Shown here in pieces: positions 24,990 through 34,938 of a stretch of 64,000 nucleotides of DNA. The translations under genes and the position numbers were made by a program. This stretch comes from Peptoniphilus genitalis. Lineage in GTDB: Bacteria; Bacillota; Clostridia; Tissierellales; Peptoniphilaceae. Below the pieces are notes generated by a model. That model saw nothing but the letters and a program-made list of their open reading frames with translations. It searched no databases and was not told the origin of the DNA. Numbering within the stretch: position 1 is the stretch's first letter; every line of letters begins with the position of its first letter. The DNA lies in NCBI RefSeq assembly GCF_023614525.1, contig NZ_CP097885.1, forward strand, positions 928,501-992,500, in the 5' to 3' direction.

Positions 24990-26903
24990 CTATGCATCTA
25001 TATAATCAGCGTAAACTGCATTTTCTGTTATAAAGTCTCTTCTTGGTTCAACTTCTGTTCCCATTAGGATTGAGAAGGTGTCATCAGCTTCTGCTAAGTC
25101 GTCGATATTTACCTTTAAAAGAAGTCTATTGTCTGGGTTCATTGTTGTTTCCCAAAGTTGTTCTGGGTCCATTTCTCCAAGACCCTTGTACCTCTTTATG
25201 TTTACCTTAGAGTCCTTGTATTCCTTTAGGGCAAGTCTAAGTTCCTTTTCATTGTGACAATATCTTAAAATCTTAGTTCCCTTTTCAATTCCATAAAGTG
25301 GAGCTTGGGCAACATAAACATGACCCTCTTCTATAAGTGGCTTCATGTATCTAAAGAAGAATGTGAGTAAAAGAGTCATAATGTGAGCACCGTCAACGTC
25401 GGCATCGGTCATGATTATGATCTTGTCATATCTTAATTTTTCTAAATCAAATTCTTCCCCAATACCTGTTCCAAAGGCTGTTATCATGGCACGAATTTCT
25501 GAAGAGTTTAGCATCCTATCAAGTCTTGCCTTTTCAACGTTCATAATCTTACCCCTAAGAGGTAGGATTGCTTGGTAGGCTGAGTCCCTGCCATCTTTGG
25601 CAGAACCACCAGCGGAATTACCTTCGACTAGGAAGATTTCATTTCTCTTTGGATCGTCGTTTTGACAATCTGCAAGCTTACCAGGTAGAGTCATAGACTC
25701 AAGATTATTTTTCTTTCTTGTTAAGTCTCTTGCCTTTCTAGCTGCTTCTCTTGCACGTCTTGCAGATAGGGCCTTATCTAGGATTTGTTTTCCAACTCTT
25801 GGATTTTCTTCCAAGAAAACTGCTAGGTCTTCAGATAAAACCGAGTCTACAATTCCTCTAGTTTCTGAATTTCCAAGTTTTCCCTTAGTTTGTCCTTCAA
25901 ATTGTGGATCAGGTAGTTTTACACTTATAACTGCAGAAATACCTTCTCTTACGTCTTCACCAGATAGGTTTTCTTCCTTTTCCTTTATAATGTTATTTTT
26001 TCTACCATAATCATTTAGAGTTCTTGTTAGGGCTGACCTAAAACCTGATAGGTGGGTTCCACCCTCTTCAGTATTAATATTGTTTGCAAAAGAAAGCACA
26101 ACTTCTGAATAGGAGTCTGTGTATTGAATAGCAATTTCAACTGCTGTCTCTTCCCTAATTTCATCTATGTAGATGATTTCATCATGTACTGGCTTTTTCT
26201 TTGCATTTATAAATTCAACAAAGGACTTGATTCCGCCTTCATAATGGAAGACTTCATTTAGGTCTTTTCTCTCATCTATAAATTCAATTTTTATTCCCTT
26301 ATTTAGGAAGGCCATCTCCCTAAATCTCTTAGCTAAAACTTCGTCAGAAAATTCTACTGTTTCAAAGATTGTATCATCTGGTTCAAAGTAAATTGTTGTA
26401 CCAGTTTCATCTGTGTTAGTTTCCCCAATAACTTCAAGGTCACTTTTTCTAATTCCTCTTGCGAATTCTTGTCTGTAGATTTTTCCATTTCTTTTTACAG
26501 TTGCAACTAATTTGTTGGAAAGGGCGTTAACTACAGATACACCAACACCGTGAAGTCCACCAGAAACCTTGTAGGCAGAGTTGTCAAACTTACCACCTGC
26601 GTGAAGGATTGTAAGTACAGTTTCTACTGTAGACTTTCCTGTTTGTGGATGGATATCAACTGGTATACCTGAACCATTATCAGTTATTTCAACGCTTCCA
26701 TTCTTGTTTATTTTAATAATAATATGATCACATATACCGGCAAGAGCCTCGTCAATAGAGTTATCTACAATCTCATAAACTAAGTGGTGTAGACCTCTTG
26801 GTCCAGTAGATCCAATATACATACCCGGTCTTTTTCTAACGGGATCTAATCCTTCTAAGACCTGTATATCTGACGCGTCATAGTGTCTTTTATCCTTTGC
26901 CAT
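24990..26903 (-). CDS. gyrB: DNA gyrase subunit B
   Basis: A 637-residue ATPase subunit of gyrase. The GHKL ATP site is visible as [21 protein letters not shown] and [15 protein letters not shown]. The TOPRIM domain contains [10 protein letters not shown] and the metal-binding [10 protein letters not shown]. The [13 protein letters not shown] motif is of the gyrase rather than ParE type. It sits between recF and gyrA in the conserved origin order dnaA-dnaN-S4-recF-gyrB-gyrA. Confidence 0.98.
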   Translation of the reverse strand: MAKDKRHYDASDIQVLEGLDPVRKRPGMYIGSTGPRGLHHLVYEIVDNSIDEALAGICDHIIIKINKNGSVEITDNGSGIPVDIHPQTGKSTVETVLTILHAGGKFDNSAYKVSGGLHGVGVSVVNALSNKLVATVKRNGKIYRQEFARGIRKSDLEVIGETNTDETGTTIYFEPDDTIFETVEFSDEVLAKRFREMAFLNKGIKIEFIDERKDLNEVFHYEGGIKSFVEFINAKKKPVHDEIIYIDEIREETAVEIAIQYTDSYSEVVLSFANNINTEEGGTHLSGFRSALTRTLNDYGRKNNIIKEKEENLSGEDVREGISAVISVKLPDPQFEGQTKGKLGNSETRGIVDSVLSEDLAVFLEENPRVGKQILDKALSARRAREAARKARDLTRKKNNLESMTLPGKLADCQNDDPKRNEIFLVEGNSAGGSAKDGRDSAYQAILPLRGKIMNVEKARLDRMLNSSEIRAMITAFGTGIGEEFDLEKLRYDKIIIMTDADVDGAHIMTLLLTFFFRYMKPLIEEGHVYVAQAPLYGIEKGTKILRYCHNEKELRLALKEYKDSKVNIKRYKGLGEMDPEQLWETTMNPDNRLLLKVNIDDLAEADDTFSILMGTEVEPRRDFITENAVYADYIDA

Positions 26904-26919
26904 TTTTTCTCCTATTCTT

Positions 26920-27993
26920 TTACAAAATTCTACCTTGGCTCACCCTATAAAAATTGGCATCAACAGATTTTAAAAATTCGTCTGCCTCAGTAGTGGTGAT
27001 AAAGGTCTGTAAATCTTTTAGTGAATGTAATAAGTATCTACTTCTCTTTGAGTCAATTTCTGAAAATACATCGTCAAGTAAAAGTAGAGGCTTTGTTTTA
27101 TATAAATCTCTTATGAGATCTGCTTCAGCTAATTTTAAACTCAAGACTATAGATCTTTGTTCTCCTTGAGACCCATAGGACTTAGATGAAAATTTATTTA
27201 TCTTGAAGTCCAAGTCATCCCTGTGGGGACCAATTGTTGTATATCTTTTCTCAAGGTCCTTTGGGAGAGATTCTTTTAATATCCTCAAATAATTTTCCAT
27301 AAGTTCTTCCTCATCAACAAAGACAGGAACTGTGGATAGGTAGGTTATATTTAAGTCGTCTCCCGATAAATTTTTATAATGTTTTTTGGCAATTTCGTTT
27401 AACTTCTTAATAGTCTTTAGCCTCATTATAATTATTTTTGTCCCATTTCTTACGATTTCTCTGTCATAGACATCTAATAGGTTTCTGTCCATGTTTATCT
27501 TGAGAAGTTTGTTTCTCTCGAAGAGGAGCCTCCTGTACTTGTACATATAAAAATCGTAATTCAGGTCAATATTTGAAAGCAAATCGTCTAAGAATTTTCT
27601 TCTTTCCTTGGGTGAATATTTTATTATATTTAGATCTTCAGGATTGAAAAGTACCACGAATCTTGATTTTCTGTATTCTTTAGTATTTACCTTGTCATCA
27701 TTTATAAAAAGTTTTTTGTTTTCAAACTTTGAAATTTCAATCCTATAATCGTCCTTGTAGTCTTCTGTCATATATCTTGTAATGATGCTTGAGGAATTTT
27801 CATCTATATTAATAAGATCAAAATCCTTTAAGCTCCTAAAGGAAGTCGCCCTTATAGACATGTAAATAGATTCCAATAAGTTGGTCTTTCCCGAAGCATT
27901 AAGGCCGTAAAGGACATTTATATTTTCACCTGGAACAAAATCTAAACCCTTGTAATTTCTAAAATTAAAAAGTCTTAGATGCTTGAGTTTCAT
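26920..27993 (-). CDS. recF: Recombination/repair protein RecF
   Basis: A 357-residue SMC-like ATPase that helps load RecA on gapped DNA with RecO and RecR. Walker A is [16 protein letters not shown]. The ABC-type signature lies in [18 protein letters not shown], and Walker B in [12 protein letters not shown]. Its start overlaps the stop of the upstream S4-domain gene by 4 bases; gyrB follows after 16 bases. Confidence 0.96.
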   Translation of the reverse strand: MKLKHLRLFNFRNYKGLDFVPGENINVLYGLNASGKTNLLESIYMSIRATSFRSLKDFDLINIDENSSSIITRYMTEDYKDDYRIEISKFENKKLFINDDKVNTKEYRKSRFVVLFNPEDLNIIKYSPKERRKFLDDLLSNIDLNYDFYMYKYRRLLFERNKLLKINMDRNLLDVYDREIVRNGTKIIIMRLKTIKKLNEIAKKHYKNLSGDDLNITYLSTVPVFVDEEELMENYLRILKESLPKDLEKRYTTIGPHRDDLDFKINKFSSKSYGSQGEQRSIVLSLKLAEADLIRDLYKTKPLLLLDDVFSEIDSKRSRYLLHSLKDLQTFITTTEADEFLKSVDANFYRVSQGRIL

Positions 27994-28202
27994 TTTTCAC
28001 CAATTATAAAGTCATTTCCTTGGAAAGAAATTTTATCTCCCTTGTATAATTTTTTTCCTCTCCTAGTTTCTACTTCTCCATTAACCATAACTTCCCCTTC
28101 TTGAATTAGGGTCTTGGCAAGTCCACCTGATTCACAAAGGTTTGTTAACTTAAGGAAGGAGTCTAGTTTTATAAACTCAGTGTTTATTTTTATAGTTTCC
28201 AT
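27990..28202 (-). CDS. yaaA: S4-domain RNA-binding protein YaaA
   Basis: A 70-residue S4 RNA-binding domain (FIKLDSFLKLTNLCESGG, then GEVMVNGEVETRRGKKL). This small gene is conserved between dnaN and recF in Firmicutes, where it is called yaaA or rlbA. It probably binds structured RNA; the exact role is unknown. Two bases separate it from dnaN and it overlaps recF by 4 bases. Confidence 0.9.
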   Translation of the reverse strand: METIKINTEFIKLDSFLKLTNLCESGGLAKTLIQEGEVMVNGEVETRRGKKLYKGDKISFQGNDFIIGEK

Positions 28203-28204
28203 AA

Positions 28205-29299
28205 TTACCCCGCAAGTCTTACTGGTAGGACAAGATATATATAGGAATCATTTTCTGCTTCTGTAATTATTAGTGGGTTTACTGAGTCAGTGAAATTAAG
28301 GACAATTTCTTCTGATTCAAGAATCTTAACTCCATCTAAAATATATCTTGAATTAAAAGCAATATCTAAACTTTCATCGTGTTCTGATGTCTTAACCTTT
28401 TCAAAAACATCTCCAATTTCGGAATTACTCTTTATATCAATGTAATTTTCCTTAACATTTAACTTTATTAGGTTAGCCCTGTCTTCTCTTGCAAGAAGAG
28501 ATGCCCTTTCCACTGCAAGTTGGAATTCTCTTTTTGATACAGATGTAGAAATCTTGTGTTCATCTCTTAGAAGAGCACTGTAGCTAAAGAAGTCTCCACT
28601 TAATAAAGTTGAATAAAATACAGTATTATTGAATTTAAAGACAATATTATTTCTTGAAATATTTAACTTAAGATCTTCTTCATCATCAATAATCTTTACA
28701 AGTTCATTTAAGGATCTTGAAGGGATAATAATAGAATTTTCTATTCCAGTTTCCTTTTCAAGTCTTTGAATTGCCATCCTAAAACCATCTAATGCAACAA
28801 AATTAATGTAGCTTTTCTTTATATCCATTAGGACACCTGTAAAGACAATTCTAGATTCATCATTAGAAACCGCAAAAGTAGTCTTCTTTACAATATTTTT
28901 TAAGTCCTTTGCAGATATATCTATAGAAATATTTTCTTCTACCTTAGGTAGGTCAGGGTATTCATCAGCCTTTTGTGTGGATAAGTTAAATATTGAATCC
29001 CCACATTTAAGGTTCATCATGTAATTTTCTACATTTATATTTATAATGTCATTTTCAAGTTTTCTTATAATATCGCCAAAGAGTCTTGAATTTATTACTA
29101 TATCGCCTTCTCTTTCAACAATGGCATTAAGTTCTGTCTTTATGCTTATTTCTGTATCAGTTGCAGTAAGAGTTAAGCTATTATTTTTAGCTGATATTTT
29201 TATACCTTCAAGTATTTGCATAGTCGTTCTTTGAGAAATTGCTTTTTGAACTATGGAAATATGTTTTGTCAGTTCTTTTCTGTTAACCTTTATTAGCAT
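28205..29299 (-). CDS. dnaN: DNA polymerase III beta subunit (sliding clamp)
   Basis: A 364-residue three-domain clamp of family length. Characteristic stretches are LEGIKISAKNNSLTLTATDT in domain 1, SRIVFTGVLMDI in the middle and the C-terminal YLVLPVRLAG. It tethers the replicative polymerase to DNA. A 148-base gap with two DnaA boxes separates it from dnaA. Confidence 0.97.
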   Translation of the reverse strand: MLIKVNRKELTKHISIVQKAISQRTTMQILEGIKISAKNNSLTLTATDTEISIKTELNAIVEREGDIVINSRLFGDIIRKLENDIININVENYMMNLKCGDSIFNLSTQKADEYPDLPKVEENISIDISAKDLKNIVKKTTFAVSNDESRIVFTGVLMDIKKSYINFVALDGFRMAIQRLEKETGIENSIIIPSRSLNELVKIIDDEEDLKLNISRNNIVFKFNNTVFYSTLLSGDFFSYSALLRDEHKISTSVSKREFQLAVERASLLAREDRANLIKLNVKENYIDIKSNSEIGDVFEKVKTSEHDESLDIAFNSRYILDGVKILESEEIVLNFTDSVNPLIITEAENDSYIYLVLPVRLAG

Positions 29300-29409
29300 T
29301 TTTTCCTCCTAGAAAATAGTATATTAATTAGTAATAGTAGTAGGGCCTGTGGATTTGTTAATAAGTTCCCTAAACTTATGAGTTTCAATAAAATTTATTC
29401 TTGATAAGT

Positions 29410-29446
29410 TGTGGATAAGATTGACACTTATAAAAACTTATCAACA
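29410..29446. promoter_or_regulatory. DnaA boxes between dnaA and dnaN
   Basis: TGTGGATAA (29410-29418) is a perfect inverse of the DnaA-box consensus, and TTATCAACA (29438-29446) is a one-mismatch box beside the dnaA stop. With the main cluster upstream of dnaA they suggest a bipartite origin or autoregulation. Confidence 0.7.
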
Positions 29447-29447
29447 G

Positions 29448-30797
29448 CTAAGATTTAATCTCTTTTATTAAATTAGTAATCTCAATTTTAAATATAGGAT
29501 CCTCTTCCAAATCCTTGCTTATTTTATCGTAGGCATGAATAACAGTAGAGTGGTCACGGCCTCCAAAGACATCACCTATCTTAGGAAGACTAAGATCAGT
29601 TAGTTCTCTTGTTATATACATGGCTATTTGTCTTGGATAGGCTATGGCCTTGGTCCTTTTTCTAGAATTAAAATCATCAAGATTTAGTCCGTATTTTTTA
29701 GCAACTTCTGCCTTAATGTATTCAGCAGTAATTTGTTTTTTTGCCTTAGTTTCGTAGATATCCCTAAGGACTATGGCAGCAGATTCAACGGAAATATCTG
29801 AATCTGTAAGCTTAGAATAGGCCATAACTCTGGATAATGCCCCTTCTAGCTCCCTAATGTTACTCCTTACATTCTCTGCTATAAAGGTCATTACCTCTTG
29901 AGATACCTCAAAACCTTCAGAATCTGCCTTTTTTCTCAAAATTGCAATCCTAGTTTCAAGGTCTGGTGGTCCAATATCTACTACAAGACCCCAGGCAAAC
30001 CTAGAAATAAGCCTTTCTTCGAGACTCTTAATATCCTTAGGTGGTTTATCAGATGTTAGGACAATTTGCTTATTTTGCTCGTGGAGTTCATTAAAGGTAT
30101 GGAAAAATTCTTCCTGAGTCCTGTCCTTGTCAGCTATAAACTGGATATCGTCAATTAGTAGAAGGTCAACCTTCCTGTACTTGTTTCTAAATTCTTCATT
30201 TTTATTAGTTTGGATTGAATTTATGAGCTCGTTGGTAAATTGCTCACTTGTCACGTATAAAATCTTCTTAGTAGGATCTTGTTCTAGTACAAAATGTCCA
30301 ATTGCATGCATTAAATGGGTTTTTCCAAGTCCTACTCCTCCATAGATGAAGAGGGGATTTGAAAAGGCATTTTGCGGATTTTCGTAGTTTTCAGAGACTG
30401 CCAGAGCTGCTGCATGGGCAAATTCGTTGCTTTTACCCACTACAAAGGTTTCAAAGGTGTACTTTGGATTTAACCTTGAGATGCTTAAAAAATTCTTATT
30501 TATAAGGCCTGCAGGGTTCTGATCTGTTGCCTCGTCTTCTGAAATTATGCTTATATCAAAATCAATTCCCGTAATTTCTCTTAGAGCTTCACCTACAAGA
30601 TCGAAGTGCCTCTTGTTATTTACGAGATAGTCCCTAATAAAGGGTGAAGGAACTGTTATGATGATTTTCTTTTCATCATAATCAATTGATTTTGGAAGCA
30701 TTCTGGAAAACCAAGTGGAGTATGTAACTTGAGACATTGATTTCTTTTCAAGTTCTTTTAAGAAAGACTCCCACATAGTGGAAAGTTCCTTGTCCAT
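29448..30797 (-). CDS. dnaA: Chromosomal replication initiator DnaA
   Basis: A 449-residue AAA+ initiator. Domain I is at the N-terminus (WESFLKELEKKSMSQVTYST). Walker A is GGVGLGKTHL, Walker B LLLIDDIQF. Domain IV carries the DnaA-box signature GGRDHSTVIHAYDKI. Length is normal for the family. It begins the leftward replication/gyrase train, and DnaA boxes surround it on both sides. AGGAGG precedes the ATG. Confidence 0.98.
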   Translation of the reverse strand: MDKELSTMWESFLKELEKKSMSQVTYSTWFSRMLPKSIDYDEKKIIITVPSPFIRDYLVNNKRHFDLVGEALREITGIDFDISIISEDEATDQNPAGLINKNFLSISRLNPKYTFETFVVGKSNEFAHAAALAVSENYENPQNAFSNPLFIYGGVGLGKTHLMHAIGHFVLEQDPTKKILYVTSEQFTNELINSIQTNKNEEFRNKYRKVDLLLIDDIQFIADKDRTQEEFFHTFNELHEQNKQIVLTSDKPPKDIKSLEERLISRFAWGLVVDIGPPDLETRIAILRKKADSEGFEVSQEVMTFIAENVRSNIRELEGALSRVMAYSKLTDSDISVESAAIVLRDIYETKAKKQITAEYIKAEVAKKYGLNLDDFNSRKRTKAIAYPRQIAMYITRELTDLSLPKIGDVFGGRDHSTVIHAYDKISKDLEEDPIFKIEITNLIKEIKS

Positions 30798-31229
30798 ATT
30801 TCCTCCTTATTAACAATTTTTATATTGTTGATAAATAACAGTTCATAATTTTATTTACAATTGTGAGTAAGTTTGTGGATAAGTAGATATAAACACTATA
30901 ATTTTAGTAAAAATGTTGATAGCTTAGGATTAAAAAAGTGTTAATTACTAAATTTTAGAAAATAAAAATAAAACTATCAACATCTTATCAACAGATTGTT
31001 AATAACTTTATTTATAAACAAGTTTATTATTATCTACATATAAGTCACAATTATCCACATATATTTTAACAAATACCAGGGGACTTATCAACAAGAAGGC
31101 TTTGGAGGACTTTTTATTAATTTATAGGATTTTATATTTTGAAGCTGAAAATTTCATTTAATTGACTATATTACTTGACAAGACTAGGATTTGTAAATAA
31201 AATGATAAGGATAGAAAGAGGTGAGAATT
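30798..31229. other. Replication origin oriC (dnaA-rpmH intergenic region)
   Basis: 432 AT-rich bases with many DnaA-box-like nonamers in both orientations. Perfect boxes are at 30874-30882 and 31051-31059. Near-consensus boxes lie at 30826-30834, 30914-30922, 30974-30982, 30985-30993, 31030-31038 and 31085-31093. Gene direction flips here (dnaA left, rpmH right), as expected of a bidirectional origin. AT-only tracts around 30940-30970 and 31000-31030 are candidate unwinding elements. Confidence 0.93.
31175..31203 (+). promoter_or_regulatory. rpmH promoter
   Basis: TTGACA (31175-31180) and TAAAAT (31198-31203) are 17 bases apart, upstream of rpmH and the rightward train. Confidence 0.7.
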
Positions 31230-31364
31230 TTGAAGAGAACTTATCAACCAAAAAACAAACAAAGAAAAAGAGAACACGGTTTTCGTGCAAGAATGAGAAC
31301 TAGAGCAGGTAGAGCCGTAATTAAAGCAAGAAGAAGAAAGGGCAGAAAGAAACTTTCAGCTTAG
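31230..31364 (+). CDS. rpmH: 50S ribosomal protein L34
   Basis: A 44-residue basic protein beginning [20 protein letters not shown] and ending RKKLSA, the universal L34 sequence. It starts with TTG at 31230, six bases after GAGGTG (31218-31223). It is a component of the large ribosomal subunit and the first gene right of the origin, followed after 8 bases by rnpA as in most bacteria. Confidence 0.96.
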   Translation: MKRTYQPKNKQRKREHGFRARMRTRAGRAVIKARRRKGRKKLSA

Positions 31365-31372
31365 GTTTTATA

Positions 31373-31708
31373 ATGAAGGATTGTTATTTAAAAAAGAATA
31401 GTGAATTTCAAAGGGTTTATTCTAATAAGAAGATTTCTGGATCTAGATACATTACTCTTTTTACTGCTAAGAACAATAGGGACTATCCCAGGTTTGGTAT
31501 AACTGCCACAAAAAAAGTTGGCAATGCAGTAAATAGAAATTTTATTAGAAGAAGATTAAAACACCTTTTAAGAGAGAATTCTCATAATATAAAGCCTGGA
31601 TATGATTATGTATTCGTTGCAAAAAAGGATGCATGTGATTCAGACTTTAAGGACTTTAAGAATTCTTTTTTTTCTGTTTTAAAAAGACAAAAGAAGATGG
31701 TTAAATGA
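31373..31708 (+). CDS. rnpA: Ribonuclease P protein component
   Basis: 111 residues with the RnpA hallmark [20 protein letters not shown] and then RRLKHLLRE, which contacts the RNase P RNA and pre-tRNA leader. It supports 5' maturation of tRNAs. It lies between rpmH and yidD and overlaps yidD by 4 bases. Confidence 0.95.
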   Translation: MKDCYLKKNSEFQRVYSNKKISGSRYITLFTAKNNRDYPRFGITATKKVGNAVNRNFIRRRLKHLLRENSHNIKPGYDYVFVAKKDACDSDFKDFKNSFFSVLKRQKKMVK

Positions 31709-31920
31709 GTAAAATTTGTATGCTTTTAATAAGATTTTATCAAAGGTTTATCTCAACCTATCTTCTTCCAGGAAGACACTGTAGGTTTGAACCAACTTGT
31801 TCACAATACAGCTATGAAGCCTATGAGAAGTATGGATTTTTTAAGGGGACTTATTTGACTATAAGAAGAATCCTAAAATGTAATCCCTTCCACAAGGGCG
31901 GATACGATCCTCTCATTTAA
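31705..31920 (+). CDS. yidD: Membrane protein insertion efficiency factor YidD
   Basis: A 71-residue protein with the conserved core [20 protein letters not shown] followed by [15 protein letters not shown]. It is membrane-associated and assists insertion with YidC, whose gene starts 17 bases downstream. Position between rnpA and yidC is the conserved order. Confidence 0.94.
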   Translation: MSKICMLLIRFYQRFISTYLLPGRHCRFEPTCSQYSYEAYEKYGFFKGTYLTIRRILKCNPFHKGGYDPLI

Positions 31921-31937
31921 ATTGGAGGAAAATATTA

Positions 31938-32672
31938 ATGCGATTAATTAGTACTATACTTGGTACTTTTGTTAAGTTCATCTATGATGGACTAGCAGCA
32001 ATTATGCCACAAGAACCAGCTGCAATTTCATTTTTTGCACTTTCAATTATAATTGCAACAGTTATTATTAAGCTTTTGATTTTGCCACTAAATATTTCTC
32101 AAATGAAAAATCAAAAGAAGATGGCAAAACTTCAACCAGAGCTTAAAAAAATTCAAACGAAGTACAAAAACGACCCACAAACTTTGGCTGCAAAGCAACA
32201 AAAACTTTATAAGGACAACAACTATAATATGGTTGGAGGATGTCTTCCAATGGTACTTACTATGGTTGTCTTAATTGCCTTTTATAGGGTCTTTTTGAAC
32301 CCACAAACCTTCGCTTTTACAGATCCAGGTTTTTACGAAGCCATGAACAAGAATTTCTTTTATATAAAGAATATTGATCATGCTGATAAAACTTTAATTA
32401 TGCCAGTTATAGCGGCAGTTTCGACTTTCTTAGTATCTTTTATTACTACTAAGAACCCTGCAACTCAAGGAGCAGGAGCTGATCAAGCTAAGTCAATGAT
32501 GTCTACTATGATGGTTGTAATGCCAATTTTAATTTTTTCAATGGCAAGAAAATATGCAGCAGGACTTGTAATTTATTGGATTGTTTCCAATATTTTTTCA
32601 ATAGTTCAACAGCTCATAACTAATAAGATTGTAGAAGATGAAATTGAAGAAGTTGAGGTTAAGGACAAGTAA
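31938..32672 (+). CDS. yidC: Membrane protein insertase YidC
   Basis: A 244-residue Oxa1/YidC/Alb3 insertase with about five membrane helices. The positively charged helical hairpin MKNQKKMAKLQPELKKIQTK is typical, and MVGGCLPMVLTMVVLIAFYR is the conserved core helix. It is short, with no large periplasmic domain, as in Gram-positives. The first residues lack an obvious lipobox. It overlaps jag by one base. Confidence 0.95.
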   Translation: MRLISTILGTFVKFIYDGLAAIMPQEPAAISFFALSIIIATVIIKLLILPLNISQMKNQKKMAKLQPELKKIQTKYKNDPQTLAAKQQKLYKDNNYNMVGGCLPMVLTMVVLIAFYRVFLNPQTFAFTDPGFYEAMNKNFFYIKNIDHADKTLIMPVIAAVSTFLVSFITTKNPATQGAGADQAKSMMSTMMVVMPILIFSMARKYAAGLVIYWIVSNIFSIVQQLITNKIVEDEIEEVEVKDK

Positions 32673-33475
32673 TGAATTATGTAATTAAAACGTGTAAAAC
32701 CGTAGATGAAGCAGTAAGAGAGGCTCTAAGTGAATTAAATATTACAAGAGACAATGCTGAGATTGAAGTCCTTGATGAAGGTCAAAAGGGTTTCTTAGGA
32801 CTTATTGGTTCTAAGGATGCCACTGTTAAAGTTTGGCCTAAGGTGGACGAAACAAAAAGCATCTTAAATGAAATATTTAATGAAGAAATTGAACCAGAGA
32901 CGAGCCAAGAAGTAGTTCATAACACTGATGATGAACTTGAATTTGAAAAAGAAGAAGTTTCCACAGATGAAGTTAGTATGGAAGAAGCCGTAAAGACGCT
33001 TGATGAAGAAAATGAAGAAATCATTGGCGCTGCAAGAGAATTCTTAGGCAAAATCCTTGAAACTCTTGAACTTGACAATATTGTGGAAATGGAATTAGAA
33101 GATAATACTCTAAATGTAAATATCAATGGAGATGAAAATAGACTTGGAATTTTAATTGGAAAAAGAGGTGTAACTCTTGATTCCATCCAATATATTTTAA
33201 ACTTAATTGTTAATAAAAAATCTTCAAGATACATTAGGGTCAACCTTGACTCTAGTGGCTACAGGGATAAGAGAAAGAAGACTCTTGAAAGTCTTGCTGG
33301 CAAAATGGCCAACAAGGTAATAAAGACTGGTAGGTCCATTAAGCTTGAACCTATGAATTCTTACGAAAGAAAGATTATCCACACAGCTTTACAAGATTTT
33401 GAAGGAGTACTTACTCATTCAGAAGGAAAGGATCCTTTTAGAAAAGTAGTAATTCAAAAAGAGAGAAAATACTGA
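32672..33475 (+). CDS. khpB: RNA-binding protein Jag/KhpB
   Basis: A 267-residue protein with three parts: an N-terminal Jag domain (about 1-50, TVDEAVREALSELNI); an acidic linker; a KH domain (about 145-200, LIGKRGVTLDSIQYILNLIV); and a C-terminal R3H domain (MNSYERKIIHTALQ). KhpB partners with KhpA to bind RNA and affects cell division and elongation in Firmicutes. It is encoded with yidC as in most relatives. A weak hairpin follows. Confidence 0.93.
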   Translation: MNYVIKTCKTVDEAVREALSELNITRDNAEIEVLDEGQKGFLGLIGSKDATVKVWPKVDETKSILNEIFNEEIEPETSQEVVHNTDDELEFEKEEVSTDEVSMEEAVKTLDEENEEIIGAAREFLGKILETLELDNIVEMELEDNTLNVNINGDENRLGILIGKRGVTLDSIQYILNLIVNKKSSRYIRVNLDSSGYRDKRKKTLESLAGKMANKVIKTGRSIKLEPMNSYERKIIHTALQDFEGVLTHSEGKDPFRKVVIQKERKY

Positions 33476-33480
33476 TAGAG

Positions 33481-33512
33481 AGGGCTTTATTTTAAAAGCC
33501 TTCTTTTTTATT
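33481..33512 (+). terminator. Weak terminator between jag and mnmE
   Basis: GGCTTT (33483-33488) pairs with AAAGCC (33495-33500), followed by a T-run. The short stem suggests partial termination. Confidence 0.6.
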
Positions 33513-33552
33513 TGAACTAATTGTAGTAATATAATCTAAAAGGAATGATAAA

Positions 33553-34932
33553 ATGGCAAATTTAAATGATACAATAGCTGCGATTTCTACTGCAATCGGT
33601 GAGGCCGGAATTGCAATAGTGAGAATGAGTGGCGATGATTCAGTTAATATAATAGATGAAATTTTTGTTTCTGCCAGTGGAAAAAAGATGGCAGAGGCAG
33701 AAAATAGGAAGTTTTTATACGGTCATATAGCCGATGGTGACAAGTTAATCGACGAGGTTTTAGTTGTTAAGATGAAGGGACCTCACTCCTATACTGCAGA
33801 GGATATAGTTGAGATACACTGCCACGGTGGTGTTGTATCTGTTAAAAGGATCTTAAACCTAATCTTGTCCAAGGGTGCAAGACTTGCAGAAAAGGGTGAA
33901 TTTACTAAGAGGGGCTTCTTAAATGGAAGGATTGACTTAACTCAAGCTGAAGCTGTAATCGACATGATTAAGGCAAAGACTGATATATCTTTTGATATGG
34001 GCCTAAACCAATTGAGTGGTGCCTTAAGCGAAGTTTTAAATAAGCTAAAGGATGAACTTGTGTCTATGCAGGCCCTAATCGTAGCAAACATCGACTTTCC
34101 AGATGAGGATATAGAGGATGCTGCCTACCATGACTTAATGGAAAGGTCAGACAAAATCCTAGAAAAGATGGACAATCTCTTGGACAATTCAAAGAACTCA
34201 AGGCTCCTAAGAGATGGAATCAACACAGTTATTCTTGGAAAGCCAAATGTTGGCAAGTCTTCCCTATTAAATGGTCTTTTAAAATACGACAGGGCCATAG
34301 TTACAGATATTGCTGGAACAACTAGGGACATTATAGAAGACTATATTAACCTTGATGGGGTCCTATTAAAGATCACAGATACAGCTGGAATCAGGGAAAC
34401 TGATGATGAAGTTGAAAAGATTGGTGTTAACATAGCAAGGGAAAAGCTAAAGGAAGCTGATCTTGTTATTGCAATCTTTGATATTTCTCGTGACTTTGAT
34501 AAGGACGATGAGGAAATCTTAAATCTAATAAAGGACAAGAAGCACATCACTATTTTAAACAAGGATGACTTGGACCAAAAGATTTCTGATGAAGAAATTG
34601 AAAAATATTTCAAAGATAATTATTTAAGACTTTCAGTAATGGAAAATGAGTCAGTTAAAAAGATAGAAAACTTAATTATAGACCTCTTCTTTGATGGAGA
34701 ACTTCAAATCTCTTCTGATTCAATACTTTCCAACATAAGACATATAAATGCCTTAAAGGAAGCTAAAAAAGCTCTTCTCGAGGTAAATGAGAGCCTAAAG
34801 GAAAAAGTCTTTTTAGACTTAATCGAAGTTGACCTAGAAAATGTCATAAGTCACATTTCTGAAATAACAGGAACAATTACAACAGAAGATATTTTAGACA
34901 GGGTATTTTCTGATTTTTGTATAGGAAAGTAG
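33553..34932 (+). CDS. mnmE: tRNA modification GTPase MnmE
   Basis: 459 residues. The N-terminal folate-binding domain begins DTIAAISTAIGEAGIAIVRM. The G domain has GKPNVGKSSL (G1), DIAGTTRD (switch region) and DTAG (G3). The C-terminal Cys motif CIGK ends the protein. With MnmG it makes the 5-carboxymethylaminomethyl-type modification of wobble uridine in tRNAs. mnmG follows after 6 bases. Confidence 0.97.
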   Translation: MANLNDTIAAISTAIGEAGIAIVRMSGDDSVNIIDEIFVSASGKKMAEAENRKFLYGHIADGDKLIDEVLVVKMKGPHSYTAEDIVEIHCHGGVVSVKRILNLILSKGARLAEKGEFTKRGFLNGRIDLTQAEAVIDMIKAKTDISFDMGLNQLSGALSEVLNKLKDELVSMQALIVANIDFPDEDIEDAAYHDLMERSDKILEKMDNLLDNSKNSRLLRDGINTVILGKPNVGKSSLLNGLLKYDRAIVTDIAGTTRDIIEDYINLDGVLLKITDTAGIRETDDEVEKIGVNIAREKLKEADLVIAIFDISRDFDKDDEEILNLIKDKKHITILNKDDLDQKISDEEIEKYFKDNYLRLSVMENESVKKIENLIIDLFFDGELQISSDSILSNIRHINALKEAKKALLEVNESLKEKVFLDLIEVDLENVISHISEITGTITTEDILDRVFSDFCIGK

Positions 34933-34938
34933 GTAAAG

